From the NCBI RefSeq assembly GCF_030813495.1, contig NZ_JAUSUI010000006.1, positions 310,001 through 374,000 of the forward strand: a stretch of 64,000 bases of DNA. The letters are read 5' to 3'. Origin of the DNA: Ancylobacter polymorphus (lineage in GTDB: Bacteria; Pseudomonadota; Alphaproteobacteria; Rhizobiales; Xanthobacteraceae). A program made the position numbers and the translations under genes. Shown in pieces: positions 39,494 to 47,124 of this stretch (its first letter is position 1; each line of letters starts with the position of its first letter). The notes beneath the pieces were generated by a model. It saw nothing but the letters and a program-made list of their open reading frames with translations, did not search any database and was not told where the DNA came from.

Positions 39494-40489
39494 ATGGCCA
39501 AGGTCTTGCCGATGCCGCATTTTGCGGCTTCGCTGCCCGCTCGCCCTTCCGCTTCGGAGATGTCCATGCCGATGCCCTGCGCGCCGACCGCCCGCTTGCC
39601 CCGGCGCCTCGCGGTGGCCGTGCCGGCGCTGGCCGGCCTATGCACCCTCATCAGCCTGCCGGCGCAGGCGCAGATGTATGTCCGGCCCTATGGCGGGGTC
39701 TATGTGGAGCGCTATTACGGCCCGCCCCCGGCTTATTACCCGCCGCCCCCGGTCTATTATCCCCCGCCTGCCGCCTATCCACCCCCACCGCCGCTTTATC
39801 AGGCGCCGGGTCGCTTTCCCTTCGCCGATGTCGCCCCGATGCTGCGCTCCATGGGCATGAGCGCCATCGGCCGGCCGCGTGTCGACGGCAACACCTATCT
39901 CGTCGATGCCACCGCGCGCTCGGGTGCGCGCATGCGCGTGCGTATCGATGCCTATAGCGGCGAGGTGATCGCCATGCACCCGATCGGGCAGGGGCCGGTG
40001 GGGGCCGCGCCGGCCGCACCCGCCCGTCAGGCGCTGCCGGCGGTGGCGCCGCTGCCGCCCGCGCGGCCGCCGGAGCTCGCCGCCATCCCGGCGCCGGAGC
40101 CTTCGGCCGATGTGCTGCCCGCCGCTGCACCGGATTCGGCGTCGTCCGCCCCGGCGTCGCCGGCTCCGGTGGCCGATGCGGCGCCCCCCGCGTCCCCCTC
40201 CGCTGCGGCGGGTGCGAGCGAACCGGCCCCGGGCGCTGCCAGCCCGGTGCGGATCATCCCGGGAACCGCCGTTCCGCCGAGCGCCATGCCCCCGGCAACG
40301 GCGTCCACGGCGCCTCCTGCGGCCCCGCCGCCCACCGAACCGGCCAAGGCTGCCGCTGCGACGCCCGCCATTCCCCCGGCCGGCAGCGGCACGGGAACCG
40401 GCGTCGGCACCGGCAGCACCGTGCCGGCCGGAACCGCCTCGGTCTATGCGCGCGGCGCTTCGGGCAAGCCGGCGCCGACGGAGGACTGA
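39494..40489 (+). CDS. Exported Pro/Ala-rich protein with PepSY-like unit
   Basis: A 331-residue protein. Hydrophobic residues about 39-60 (AVAVPALAGLCTLISLPAQA) form a signal peptide; the ATG at 39494 has the best ribosome site, but an in-frame ATG at 39560 would shorten the n-region to a normal length. A Tyr/Pro repeat (YYPPPPVYYPPPAAYPPPPP) precedes a PepSY-like unit at about 107-165 (VAPMLRSMGMSAIG to DAYSGEVIAMHPIG). The rest is Ala/Pro-rich and disordered. The unit is paralogous to that of the 41384-41767 gene. Confidence 0.75.
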   Translation: MAKVLPMPHFAASLPARPSASEMSMPMPCAPTARLPRRLAVAVPALAGLCTLISLPAQAQMYVRPYGGVYVERYYGPPPAYYPPPPVYYPPPAAYPPPPPLYQAPGRFPFADVAPMLRSMGMSAIGRPRVDGNTYLVDATARSGARMRVRIDAYSGEVIAMHPIGQGPVGAAPAAPARQALPAVAPLPPARPPELAAIPAPEPSADVLPAAAPDSASSAPASPAPVADAAPPASPSAAAGASEPAPGAASPVRIIPGTAVPPSAMPPATASTAPPAAPPPTEPAKAAAATPAIPPAGSGTGTGVGTGSTVPAGTASVYARGASGKPAPTED

Positions 40490-40506
40490 CCTCCTGCCCG
40501 CAACGC

Positions 40507-40542
40507 AAAGGGCGCCCCGGTGGTCCGCCGGGGCGCCCTTTT
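40507..40542 (+). terminator. Terminator of the 39494-40489 gene
   Basis: A 14-base-pair perfect stem (40507/40508-40520 with 40528-40541), seven-base loop and TTTT. It starts 18 bases after the stop. Confidence 0.88.
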
Positions 40543-40625
40543 CGTCAGATGGAGAGCCGGGTCGCCGCTGCGGGGACGGTCCTCACCCGCAGCAGGCCGT
40601 CGGCTTCGCTAACGCGGCATAAAGC

Positions 40626-41117
40626 TCACGCGGCCTGGGCCTCGCGGGCTTTCGCCTCGCTGGTCTTGGCCTCGATCACGCGCGGCGCGCTGGCGCCGGT
40701 TGCGATGGGAATGGTGCGGGGCTTCATCGCCTCGGGGATCTCGCGCACCAGTTCCACATGCAGAAGGCCGTTGGCGAGGCTGGCGCCACGCACTTCCACA
40801 TGGTCGGCGAGCTGGAAGCGGCGCTCGAAAGCGCGGGCGGCGATGCCCTGGTAGAGCACGTCAGCCGGCTTGCCGGCCTCAACCTTGCGATCGCCGCGAA
40901 TGGACAGGCCATTTTCCTTCACCTCGATGGACAGATCGTCCGCAGTGAAGCCGGCGACGGCGACGGTGATGCGATAGGCGTTCTCGCCGGTGCGCTCGAT
41001 ATTGTAGGGCGGATAGGTGGGGGCGGTGTCGAGGCTGTTCACCTGGTCCAGCAGTGAGAACAGGCGATCAAAGCCGACCGTCGAACGGTGCAGGGGGGTA
41101 AGGTCAAACGTACGCAT
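40626..41117 (-). CDS. Small heat-shock protein, Hsp20/IbpA family
   Basis: A 163-residue alpha-crystallin chaperone that holds unfolding proteins. It begins MRTFDLTPLHRSTVGFDRLF, a class A rhizobial sHsp N terminus; the alpha-crystallin domain spans about 35-135, with YRITVAVAGFTADDL and the ANGLLHVELVREIPE ending. An Ala/Lys-rich tail (SEAKAREAQAA) follows the IPI-type motif TIPI. Expression is controlled by an RpoH promoter and a ROSE thermometer directly upstream. It is convergent with the exported PepSY-like gene. Confidence 0.95.
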   Translation of the reverse strand: MRTFDLTPLHRSTVGFDRLFSLLDQVNSLDTAPTYPPYNIERTGENAYRITVAVAGFTADDLSIEVKENGLSIRGDRKVEAGKPADVLYQGIAARAFERRFQLADHVEVRGASLANGLLHVELVREIPEAMKPRTIPIATGASAPRVIEAKTSEAKAREAQAA

Positions 41118-41203
41118 GGCATATCCTCACATTAAGCGACATGCAGAAGGGTTCTCTCAATTGAGCCGAACCCGGTTCACGTACCGCCTTCTGGCCGGTA
41201 CAA
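41118..41203 (-). ncRNA. ROSE-type RNA thermometer in the hsp20 leader
   Basis: Minus-strand leader with three hairpins. Hairpin 1: GTACCG with CGGTAC (41181-41201). Hairpin 2: GGGTTC with GAACCC enclosing CTC-AATT-GAG (41149-41173). Hairpin 3 (41120-41143) pairs UCGCU with the ribosome site AGGA, with one bulged G, extended by CAUG-AUG pairs. U(U/C)GCU opposite AGGA with a bulged G is the hallmark of ROSE elements of rhizobial small heat-shock genes: closed at normal temperature, melted by heat. Confidence 0.85.
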
Positions 41204-41208
41204 CAGCG

Positions 41209-41236
41209 AAATAGGAAAGGCTTTGCGGCGCGCAAG
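41209..41236 (-). promoter_or_regulatory. RpoH (sigma-32) promoter of hsp20
   Basis: On the minus strand CTTG (41236-41233), a 17-base spacer and CCTATTT (41215-41209). This matches the alphaproteobacterial heat-shock consensus CTTG-N17/18-CYTATNT. Transcription should start at about 41202, exactly at the first ROSE hairpin. Confidence 0.8.
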
Positions 41237-41383
41237 AGGCTCGCGGCGAAATCGGTTGCGCGCCTGTCGCGGCCCGCGCGCATCGCACATGAACGCGGGA
41301 TGAACGAGGGGCTCGGGCCCTATTCAGTGCCGGCTGGCTAAGGGATCGAAGGTCGGTAAAGATCCGATCGAGGGGTGTGTGGA

Positions 41384-41767
41384 GTGAGGACGCGGGCACC
41401 GGTGGCGCTGGCCGTCGCCGTGGGACTGCTGGTCGGGACGCTTCCCCCGCTGCTGCCGGGGAGCATGGCCGCGTTCGCCCAGAATTATCGACCGCCGCCC
41501 GGGCCCTATACGCCGGGACCGGGCCCCTACGCGCCCTATGACGCGCCGCCGGGCGGCCGGGCGGGCGGGCCGGTCGATGCCGACGCGGCGGTGCGGATGC
41601 TGAGCGCGCGCGGCTTTTCCAACATTTCCGTGATCCGCCGGCGCGGGGCCACCATTCTTCTGGAAGCCAACGGCCCGCGCGGCGAGCGCGTGCAGGTGGT
41701 GGTGGACGGCGCGTCCGGCGCCATCAGCGGCATGAAGGTGATCGGCTTCGGCGACAAGCGCTACTGA
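41384..41767 (+). CDS. Exported PepSY-like protein
   Basis: A 127-residue protein with a signal peptide (VALAVAVGLLVGTLPPLLPG, cleavage near AFA-Q), a Pro/Tyr/Gly-rich linker (YRPPPGPYTPGPGPYAPY) and one PepSY-like unit (DAAVRMLSARGFSNISVI to DGASGAISGMKVIGFG). It is a short paralogue of the 39494-40489 protein. GTG at 41384 follows a GAGGGG element at a good distance; the in-frame GTG at 41375 overlaps that element. Function unknown. Confidence 0.75.
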   Translation: MRTRAPVALAVAVGLLVGTLPPLLPGSMAAFAQNYRPPPGPYTPGPGPYAPYDAPPGGRAGGPVDADAAVRMLSARGFSNISVIRRRGATILLEANGPRGERVQVVVDGASGAISGMKVIGFGDKRY

Positions 41768-41881
41768 GGCCGCCGCCGCTTGCGCGAGCCTGACGTTGCG
41801 GCGCTTTGCGCGCTTTTGCGCCTTTGCCCCGTGCCGGGGCTTCGCTATAAGCCGCTGGGGCAAAAATCAACGCGCGGCGAC

Positions 41882-42841
41882 ATGAGCTTTAAACCCGTTC
41901 TCTATTCGACCCGGGATAATCCGGTGCCGGAAGGTGCCCTGTGCGGCGCGGTCACCGCCACGGATGGAATCCGGCTGCGTTTCGCCCGCTGGATGCCGCT
42001 GGGCGAGGTGTGTCACGGCACGGTCTGCGTCTTTCCCGGCCGCACCGAGAAAATCGAGAAGTATTTCGAAACCGTGCGGGACCTGCTGCGCCGGGGCTTC
42101 GCGGTGGCCGCGCTCGACTGGCGCGGGCAGGGCGGTTCACAGCGGCTGCTGTCCAACCCCATGAAGGGCCATATCAAGGACTTCGCGGACTATCAGCTCG
42201 ACATTGAGGCGCTGCTGCGCGAGGTGGTGCTGCCGGACATGCCGGGGCCCTGTTTCGCCCTTGCCCATTCCATGGGCGCGGCGATCCTGCTCGACCATGC
42301 ACGCCGGGGTGGCCAGTCGTTCGAGCGCATGTTCCTGGTCGCGCCCATGCTCGACCTCTCGCTGCTCAAGCACGATGTCGCGGCACGGCGCATCGCCCGC
42401 ACCCTGTCGCGCCTCGGCCTGTCGCGCGCCTATGTGCCGACCCGCAAGGTGCGGCCGCTGCACGAGGTGCATTTCGAGGGCAATCGCCTCACCTCCGACG
42501 CCACGCGCTTCGCCCGCAACCTCACCATATCCATGGAGCACCCGCAGCTCGAAGTCGGCCCCCCGACCATCGGCTGGGTGAAGGCCGCCTTCGACCTGAT
42601 GGAGACACTGGCCGATCCGGCCTCGGCGCGGGCGATCCGCCAGCCGCTGCTGATGGTGGGCGCCGGCGCGGACAAGATCGTCTCCACCCCGAGCATCGAG
42701 CATCTCGGCACCCGGCTGATCGCCGGCGCGCATATCATCATTCCCGGCGCGCGGCACGAATTGCTGCAGGAGCGCGACCTGTTCCGCGAGCCGTTGCTCG
42801 CCGCCTTCGATGCCTTCATTCCCGGCAGCGCGGCCGCCTGA
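41882..42841 (+). CDS. Alpha/beta hydrolase, lysophospholipase or monoglyceride lipase type
   Basis: A 319-residue serine hydrolase of the Hydrolase_4 (PldB-like) family. The oxyanion region is CVFPGRTEKIEKYFE, DWRGQGGSQR is the family block, and the nucleophile elbow is ALAHSMGAAIL. The C-terminal GARHELLQERD holds the catalytic His. No signal peptide, so it is cytosolic or peripheral. The ATG at 41882 lacks a clear ribosome site. It is convergent with hisN, 17 bases apart. Confidence 0.85.
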   Translation: MSFKPVLYSTRDNPVPEGALCGAVTATDGIRLRFARWMPLGEVCHGTVCVFPGRTEKIEKYFETVRDLLRRGFAVAALDWRGQGGSQRLLSNPMKGHIKDFADYQLDIEALLREVVLPDMPGPCFALAHSMGAAILLDHARRGGQSFERMFLVAPMLDLSLLKHDVAARRIARTLSRLGLSRAYVPTRKVRPLHEVHFEGNRLTSDATRFARNLTISMEHPQLEVGPPTIGWVKAAFDLMETLADPASARAIRQPLLMVGAGADKIVSTPSIEHLGTRLIAGAHIIIPGARHELLQERDLFREPLLAAFDAFIPGSAAA

Positions 42842-42858
42842 CGTCGTGCTGGGGAGGT

Positions 42859-43644
42859 TCAGCCGCGGTTGAGCACGCTCAGCGTCTCTTCATGCAGGCG
42901 GCGGTCGCCTGAGGCGACGACGCGGCCGCCGGAGAGGTCGGAGCCGCCCTCCCAATTGGTGACGATGCCGCCCGCGCCCTGAACGATGGGGGTGAGCGGC
43001 AGAATGTCGAAATCGTTCAGATTGGTCTCGATGACGAGATCGACATGGCCGGCGGCCAGCATGCAATAGGCATAGCAATCGCCGCCATAGCGCGGCAGCC
43101 GCACGCGCTTCTCGACTTCCGTGTAGAGGGCGCGGTTGCCTTCCTCCATCAGCAGCGGGCTGGTGGTCATCATGACAGCTTCGCCCAGGGAGGCGCAGGG
43201 GCGGACGGTGAGCCGGCGGTCGCCGGCCGGGCCGCGATAGCGCGCCTGCGCGCCGTCGCCGGTGAAGCGCTCGCGGATGAAGGGCTGATGCATCATGCCA
43301 AAGACCGGCTCGCCCTGCCGGCACAGGCCGATCAGCGTGCCCCAGGCCGGCATGCCGCTGATGAAGGACTTTGTGCCGTCGATGGGATCGAGTACCCAGA
43401 CATAATCGGCATCGAGGCCCTCATCGGGGAACTCCTCGCCGCGCACGCCGTGGCTGGGAAAGGTGCGGCGGATCAGCGACCGCATCGCCTGCTCGGCGGC
43501 GCGGTCGGCGGCGGTGACAGGATCGAACACCGCGCCGCGACTCTTGTCCTCGACACCCAGAGCGGTGCGGAAGAAGGGCAGTATGGCCTGCCCGGACACG
43601 GTGGCGAGTTCGTCGACGAAGCTCTCGAAGTCCACCGCGCCCAT
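42859..43644 (-). CDS. hisN: Histidinol-phosphatase, inositol monophosphatase family
   Basis: A 261-residue Mg-dependent phosphatase. The IMP-family motifs are GEEFPDEG, DPIDGTKSF (86-94) and the C-terminal ETNLNDFDILPLTPIVQGAGG. Alphaproteobacterial HisN dephosphorylates L-histidinol phosphate; an inositol or other sugar-phosphate role is the alternative. The ATG at 43644 fits family length; the in-frame start at 43698 adds only Gly/Gln-rich residues. Its upstream side faces the gene-free region that holds three suhB/mmgR-like RNAs. Confidence 0.85.
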   Translation of the reverse strand: MGAVDFESFVDELATVSGQAILPFFRTALGVEDKSRGAVFDPVTAADRAAEQAMRSLIRRTFPSHGVRGEEFPDEGLDADYVWVLDPIDGTKSFISGMPAWGTLIGLCRQGEPVFGMMHQPFIRERFTGDGAQARYRGPAGDRRLTVRPCASLGEAVMMTTSPLLMEEGNRALYTEVEKRVRLPRYGGDCYAYCMLAAGHVDLVIETNLNDFDILPLTPIVQGAGGIVTNWEGGSDLSGGRVVASGDRRLHEETLSVLNRG

Positions 43645-43899
43645 CTGGTCCTGCCCCTGCTGCTGCCCCTGCCGGCCCGTTCCGTCCGGCGCCCTCACTT
43701 CCTACCGGGCAGCGCAGGGAACGGCAATTGCCCTATGCGTGGCACGGCGCGCGCGGATGCTGCCGCGACTCCTGCGCGAGGTGAGGGGCGCCCCTCGTTT
43801 TTGCCCCGCGCCAAGCGCATGGCTGCCATTCCGGCAGGGTCAAGAAATGGGCAATTCCGGCGTTGCGCCGGAGAAGCGAACCTGCCATATTATTGCAGC

Positions 43900-43998
43900 G
43901 CGGTAGAGCGATTGGCGTCGCTTCACCGCCGCCCTCCTTGGGCGTTTCCTCCCTAGACTTGGGCCGCTCCGGCAACGTGAGCGGCCCCTTTCTTTTTT
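43900..43998 (+). ncRNA. suhB/mmgR-like small RNA, copy 1
   Basis: First of three copies. Hairpin A is GCGA-TTGGCG-TCGC (43908-43921); hairpin B is GCCC-TCCTT-GGGC within the shared 38-base block at 43931-43968; then single-stranded GTTTCCTCCCTAGACTT; then a terminator GGCCGCTC with GAGCGGCC and a long T tract to 43998. The unpaired UUUCCUCCCU core plus terminator is the signature of the alphaproteobacterial suhB (mmgR) RNA family. A candidate -10 TATTAT lies at 43888-43893. Ends are estimates. Confidence 0.8.
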
Positions 43999-44217
43999 AG
44001 CCATCCACCTGAAAATAAACGATATTTTTCGCCGCTTGGCGCGCGCGGCACAGGGCAGCGTGAGCCGGCCGCCCGGGTGGTCGCCGCGTTCAGGACGATG
44101 TCGGGCGGCGCTCAAACGCACCGCAGGCCGATATCCGGGCCACGCGCGCTGGATGCGCGATTGTCGTCATTTGAGCGCCTGCGACCAATTGCCAGTTTCG
44201 TTTCTTTCGTTTCGCCG
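43999..44217. other. Spacer between small RNA copies 1 and 2
   Basis: No gene or recognised element. GC-rich stretches with one AT-rich patch (near 44010-44025). Open frames here are antisense runs through the RNA repeats. Confidence 0.5.
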
Positions 44218-44246
44218 TTGTCACCGCGGCGTCGCAGGTCTATGTT
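44218..44246 (+). promoter_or_regulatory. Candidate sigma-70 promoter of small RNA copy 2
   Basis: TTGTCA (44218-44223), 17-base spacer, TATGTT (44241-44246). It points at a start near 44253, a few bases before hairpin A of copy 2. This makes independent transcription of that copy likely. Confidence 0.6.
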
Positions 44247-44252
44247 TATTGC

Positions 44253-44354
44253 GTTGCGGCGGCGTGATTGGCGTCACGCTGCCGCCGCCCTCCTTGGGCG
44301 TTTCCTCCCTAGACTTGGGCCGCTTGCGCGCTGCGTAAGCGGCCTCTTTCTTTT
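44253..44354 (+). ncRNA. suhB/mmgR-like small RNA, copy 2
   Basis: Hairpin A is GTGA-TTGGCG-TCAC (44264-44277), a C-G to T-A compensated version of copy 1. The shared 38-base block is at 44287-44324. The terminator is GGCCGCTT with AAGCGGCC, again compensated relative to copy 1, then CTCTTTCTTTT. From the block to the end it is identical to copy 3. It has its own promoter candidate. Confidence 0.8.
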
Positions 44355-45135
44355 CGGCGCCGGCGCCGACCCGCTGTGGCCCTGCGCGCGATCTCAGAAG
44401 GCCGGTCGCGCGCCATCGTTCCACCTTTAGTGCCGCCAAGGTGCGGGATCGCGGAGCCCTTTCGTGACCGGTACTGATCCGGGGGCGGGGCGGGCTCGGG
44501 CCGATGAGCCGTCACCTATTCGCTTTGCCACGCCCCGGCTGCGGGGTGGGGCCTGAACCGGGGCGGGCACGCGAGGAGGCTCACCGGCAAACCGGTTGAA
44601 GCGCGGCAGTGATCCCGGCCGCAACGGCATTTCTTGACGGCAGTGGAACCGGAACGCCGGGCGGGGCGGGCCCCGTAAGGGCCATCCTCTTCCGGTCGCA
44701 TGTCAAGCTGGTCTCGGGTGCTCAATGGGATCGGGCGCCCAGGTCTCCTTCGGTCACGCGCAGCGTGGCGAGGGCTCCGCCAAACGTCCGTCTCGCGGGT
44801 CAAAGCCGGGAAGGAGGAGGTGGGAGGTGGGACAGGTCGGCCACCTCGCTAGCTGCCGCGCCCCAGGCGGTAGCCGGAAAGACAGCGCGACGCCCTGATT
44901 CCGGTACTGTCATCGCGAGCCGCGCGCTGGGCCTCAAAACGGAAGCGGGCGCTGACGTGCCGCGACCCCCCGGTCGGCTCCGTCAACGCCCGGCAGGGCG
45001 CCAAGCGCTCCTGAAAGGTAATTTGATACGGCAGATTGCGGTATTAATGTCACACCGCTCATGCCACCGTATTTGGTATGCCAGAAACTGACGGTGCTTG
45101 CCTTGATTATTCCGCAATGCACCTACATCTTGCAC
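44355..45135. other. Unassigned 780-base region between small RNA copies 2 and 3
   Basis: No open frame has a convincing start, codon pattern or family resemblance; the longest (44609-45091, plus) is Arg/Gly/Ser-rich and looks spurious. The DNA has many GC-rich inverted repeats, for example GCCCCGG...CCGGGGC-like pairs near 44532-44566 and GGGCCCCGTAAGGGCC at 44669-44684. The last 100 bases are AT-richer and contain the candidate promoter of copy 3. RNase P RNA, tmRNA, SRP RNA and 6S RNA signatures were looked for and not seen. Confidence 0.5.
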
Positions 45136-45234
45136 TCGCACGCAGCGATTGGCGTCGCTCCGTGCAGCCCTCCTTGGGCGTTTCCTCCCTAGACTTGGGC
45201 CGCTTGCGCGCTGCGTAAGCGGCCTCTTTCTTTT
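45136..45234 (+). ncRNA. suhB/mmgR-like small RNA, copy 3
   Basis: Hairpin A is GCGA-TTGGCG-TCGC (45145-45158); the shared block is at 45167-45204; the terminator GGCCGCTT with AAGCGGCC is followed by CTCTTTCTTTT ending at 45234. The two bases between hairpins differ from the other copies, which supports selection on the paired and core parts. A weak promoter may be TTGATT (45103) and TACATC (45124), with an unusually short 15-base spacer. Confidence 0.8.
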
Positions 45235-45516
45235 GCGCCGGACGAAGACGCCTGCCGTGGCTTCTGCCATCTTGCCGGTCGTCCCGTTGCGGTTCCGTGG
45301 TCTCTCTTTGAGAGCCCGTCCGTCCTTTCGGACCGACCTTTCCCCCCGCTTTTTCAGCGGCTTTGACCGAACAATCGGTGGTGGATTTCAGCCCGGAACC
45401 GAGCGTGCAGAATTGGTATAGCTCGCATGTCTAAAATGCAAGGCTCTGCGATGAGGTTTTTTGCGTCGCCCCATCAAAAATTTGAAACGTCTCGTCAGTG
45501 AATTGAAAAATATGGA
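45235..45516. other. Gap after small RNA copy 3
   Basis: 282 bases, with AT-rich sequence from about 45410 on. Two small hairpins (GTCCG-TCCTTT-CGGAC near 45318 and CCGCT-TTTTC-AGCGG near 45347) are visible. No gene is supported. Confidence 0.45.
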
Positions 45517-46398
45517 TTATTCAGCCGCTGTGCGCAGCGGCGCGAGGTCGAGATGCGGTATCTCAGTCAGCGCGAGCGCGACTTCGAGCAGATCGTTCTG
45601 GACGATTTCGAAATTTTCGGACGGTTCGTAGGTCGCCTCGCGCATGTAGAGCGCGCGGTTGATCTCGATCTGAACCGCATGCATCCCGGAGGCGGGGTTG
45701 CCGTAATGCTCGGTGATGAAGCCGCCGGCATAGGGCTTGTTGCGCACCACGCTGTAGCCGCGCCGGCGCAGTTCAGCCTCGATCGTGTCGGGAATGATGC
45801 CGGCGCAGCTCGTGCCGTAGCGGTCGCCGAGCACGATGTCGATGCGCCCGTCCCGCTGGCAGCCGGACGGCATGGAGTGGCAGTCCACGAGAACGGCGAC
45901 GCCGAAGCTGCGCTGCATCTGCGCCATCAGTTGCCGCAGCGAGCGGTGATAGGGCTTGTAGAGCGATTCGATGCGGGCGATCGCCTCGTCCACCGGAATG
46001 CGCCGGCCATAAATCTCCTGCGCTTCGCCGACGATGCGGGCGATGGTGCCGAGCCCGCCGGCGACGCGCATGGAGCGCGTATTGGCATAGGCGGGCAGGC
46101 GCCCTTCGAACATGCGGGGGTCGAGCTCATAGGGCTCGCGATTCACGTCGAGATAGCAGCGCGGGAAATGCGCGCGCATGAACCCCATGCCGAATCGTGT
46201 CACCTCGGCGAACAGGCGGTCGACGAAGCTGTCCTCCGAGCGGCGCAGAACGGGCAGATCGAGCCGCGACTGGCTGACGAAGGCGCGGGGATAGACGATG
46301 CCGCTATGGGGCGAATTGAACAGGAACGGGGCACGAAGCGCGGCCGGCTGGACGATCTCGAAGGCGGGGTCGATCGTCTCGGCAATGACGGCCATCAT
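45517..46398 (-). CDS. N-formylglutamate amidohydrolase family protein
   Basis: A 293-residue protein of the N-formylglutamate amidohydrolase (HutG-type) family. The opening PFLFNSPHSGIVYP and the metal-site block VLVDCHSMPSGC are diagnostic, and YCLDVNREPYELDPRMF-like residues (CYLDVNREPYELDP) follow. HutG cleaves N-formylglutamate in histidine breakdown, but no hut gene is near, so the substrate could be another N-formyl amino acid. It starts with two adjacent Met codons. The gene borders the small RNA region. Confidence 0.85.
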   Translation of the reverse strand: MMAVIAETIDPAFEIVQPAALRAPFLFNSPHSGIVYPRAFVSQSRLDLPVLRRSEDSFVDRLFAEVTRFGMGFMRAHFPRCYLDVNREPYELDPRMFEGRLPAYANTRSMRVAGGLGTIARIVGEAQEIYGRRIPVDEAIARIESLYKPYHRSLRQLMAQMQRSFGVAVLVDCHSMPSGCQRDGRIDIVLGDRYGTSCAGIIPDTIEAELRRRGYSVVRNKPYAGGFITEHYGNPASGMHAVQIEINRALYMREATYEPSENFEIVQNDLLEVALALTEIPHLDLAPLRTAAE

Positions 46399-46643
46399 TC
46401 CTCAATCCGGTTCCGGCCCCACCGCGCGCGGGCCTGACCTTCGTCTCTAACATGGCGCATGGCGGGGCGGAATGCAGGCGGGCGCGGGCGCGCCGGTTTT
46501 TGCGCACACGTCCGCGCGAGGGAAACGGGCGCACGTTCACGATGTGCTAAGGGGCGCTGGAGTACCCAAGGAGAACGTGTACGCGGCGCGGTGCGCGTGT
46601 CGGTTCACCCGATGCCCGCCATGGCCGCCTCAGGACAATCAGG

Positions 46644-47012
46644 ATGCCCGGGATGCTCAAGATCCTGCTCGCCGAAGACGATAATGACATGCGCCGCTTT
46701 CTGGTGAAGGCGCTGCAGAATGCCGGCTATGAGGTCGCCGATTTCGACAATGGCCGCTCCGCCTATGACCGGCTGCGCGAGGAGCCGTTCGAATTGCTCC
46801 TCACCGACATCGTCATGCCGGAGATGGACGGAATCGAACTCGCCCGCCGCGCCACCGATCTCGACCCGGACATAAAGGTGATGTTCATCACCGGATTCGC
46901 CGCCGTCGCGCTCAATGCCGACAGCCAGGCGCCGAAAGATGCGAAGGTGCTTTCCAAGCCCTTCCATCTGCGCGATCTCGTCAACGAAGTCGGCAAGATG
47001 CTGGCGGCCTGA
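46644..47012 (+). CDS. cpdR: Response regulator CpdR
   Basis: A 122-residue single receiver domain. The acidic pocket is LAEDDND, the phospho-acceptor is Asp55 (LLLTDIVMPEMDG) and the conserved Lys is in VLSKPFHLRDLV. It matches Caulobacter and rhizobial CpdR, which, when unphosphorylated, delivers substrates such as CtrA pathway proteins and PdeA to ClpXP; CckA-ChpT phosphorylation blocks this. An in-frame ATG at 46653 may be the real start. It lies upstream of tRNA-Val. Confidence 0.95.
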   Translation: MPGMLKILLAEDDNDMRRFLVKALQNAGYEVADFDNGRSAYDRLREEPFELLLTDIVMPEMDGIELARRATDLDPDIKVMFITGFAAVALNADSQAPKDAKVLSKPFHLRDLVNEVGKMLAA

Positions 47013-47124
47013 CGCGCGCGCGACCGGTGGGGAAAGGCGGCGTCATCCACAGCTGCCATTCCCCGCTTGCACCAAGCCGGGCTTCTGGTTATAGGGGAGC
47101 CCCGCTCGCAAGAGACCACGGAAT

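Noticed and set aside
43733-43975. Open frames antisense to the small RNA repeats (also 44221-44439 and 44983-45270)
   Set aside because: Their similar residues (KSREETPKEGG) arise only because they read through the repeated RNA genes backwards; they lack common starts and full-length similarity.
44609-45091. A 160-codon open frame between RNA copies 2 and 3
   Set aside because: Arg/Gly/Ser-rich composition, no ribosome site and no resemblance to a family; it fits random GC-rich DNA.
44355-45135. RNase P RNA or another large housekeeping RNA
   Set aside because: The conserved GAGGAAAGUC and related blocks are absent on both strands.
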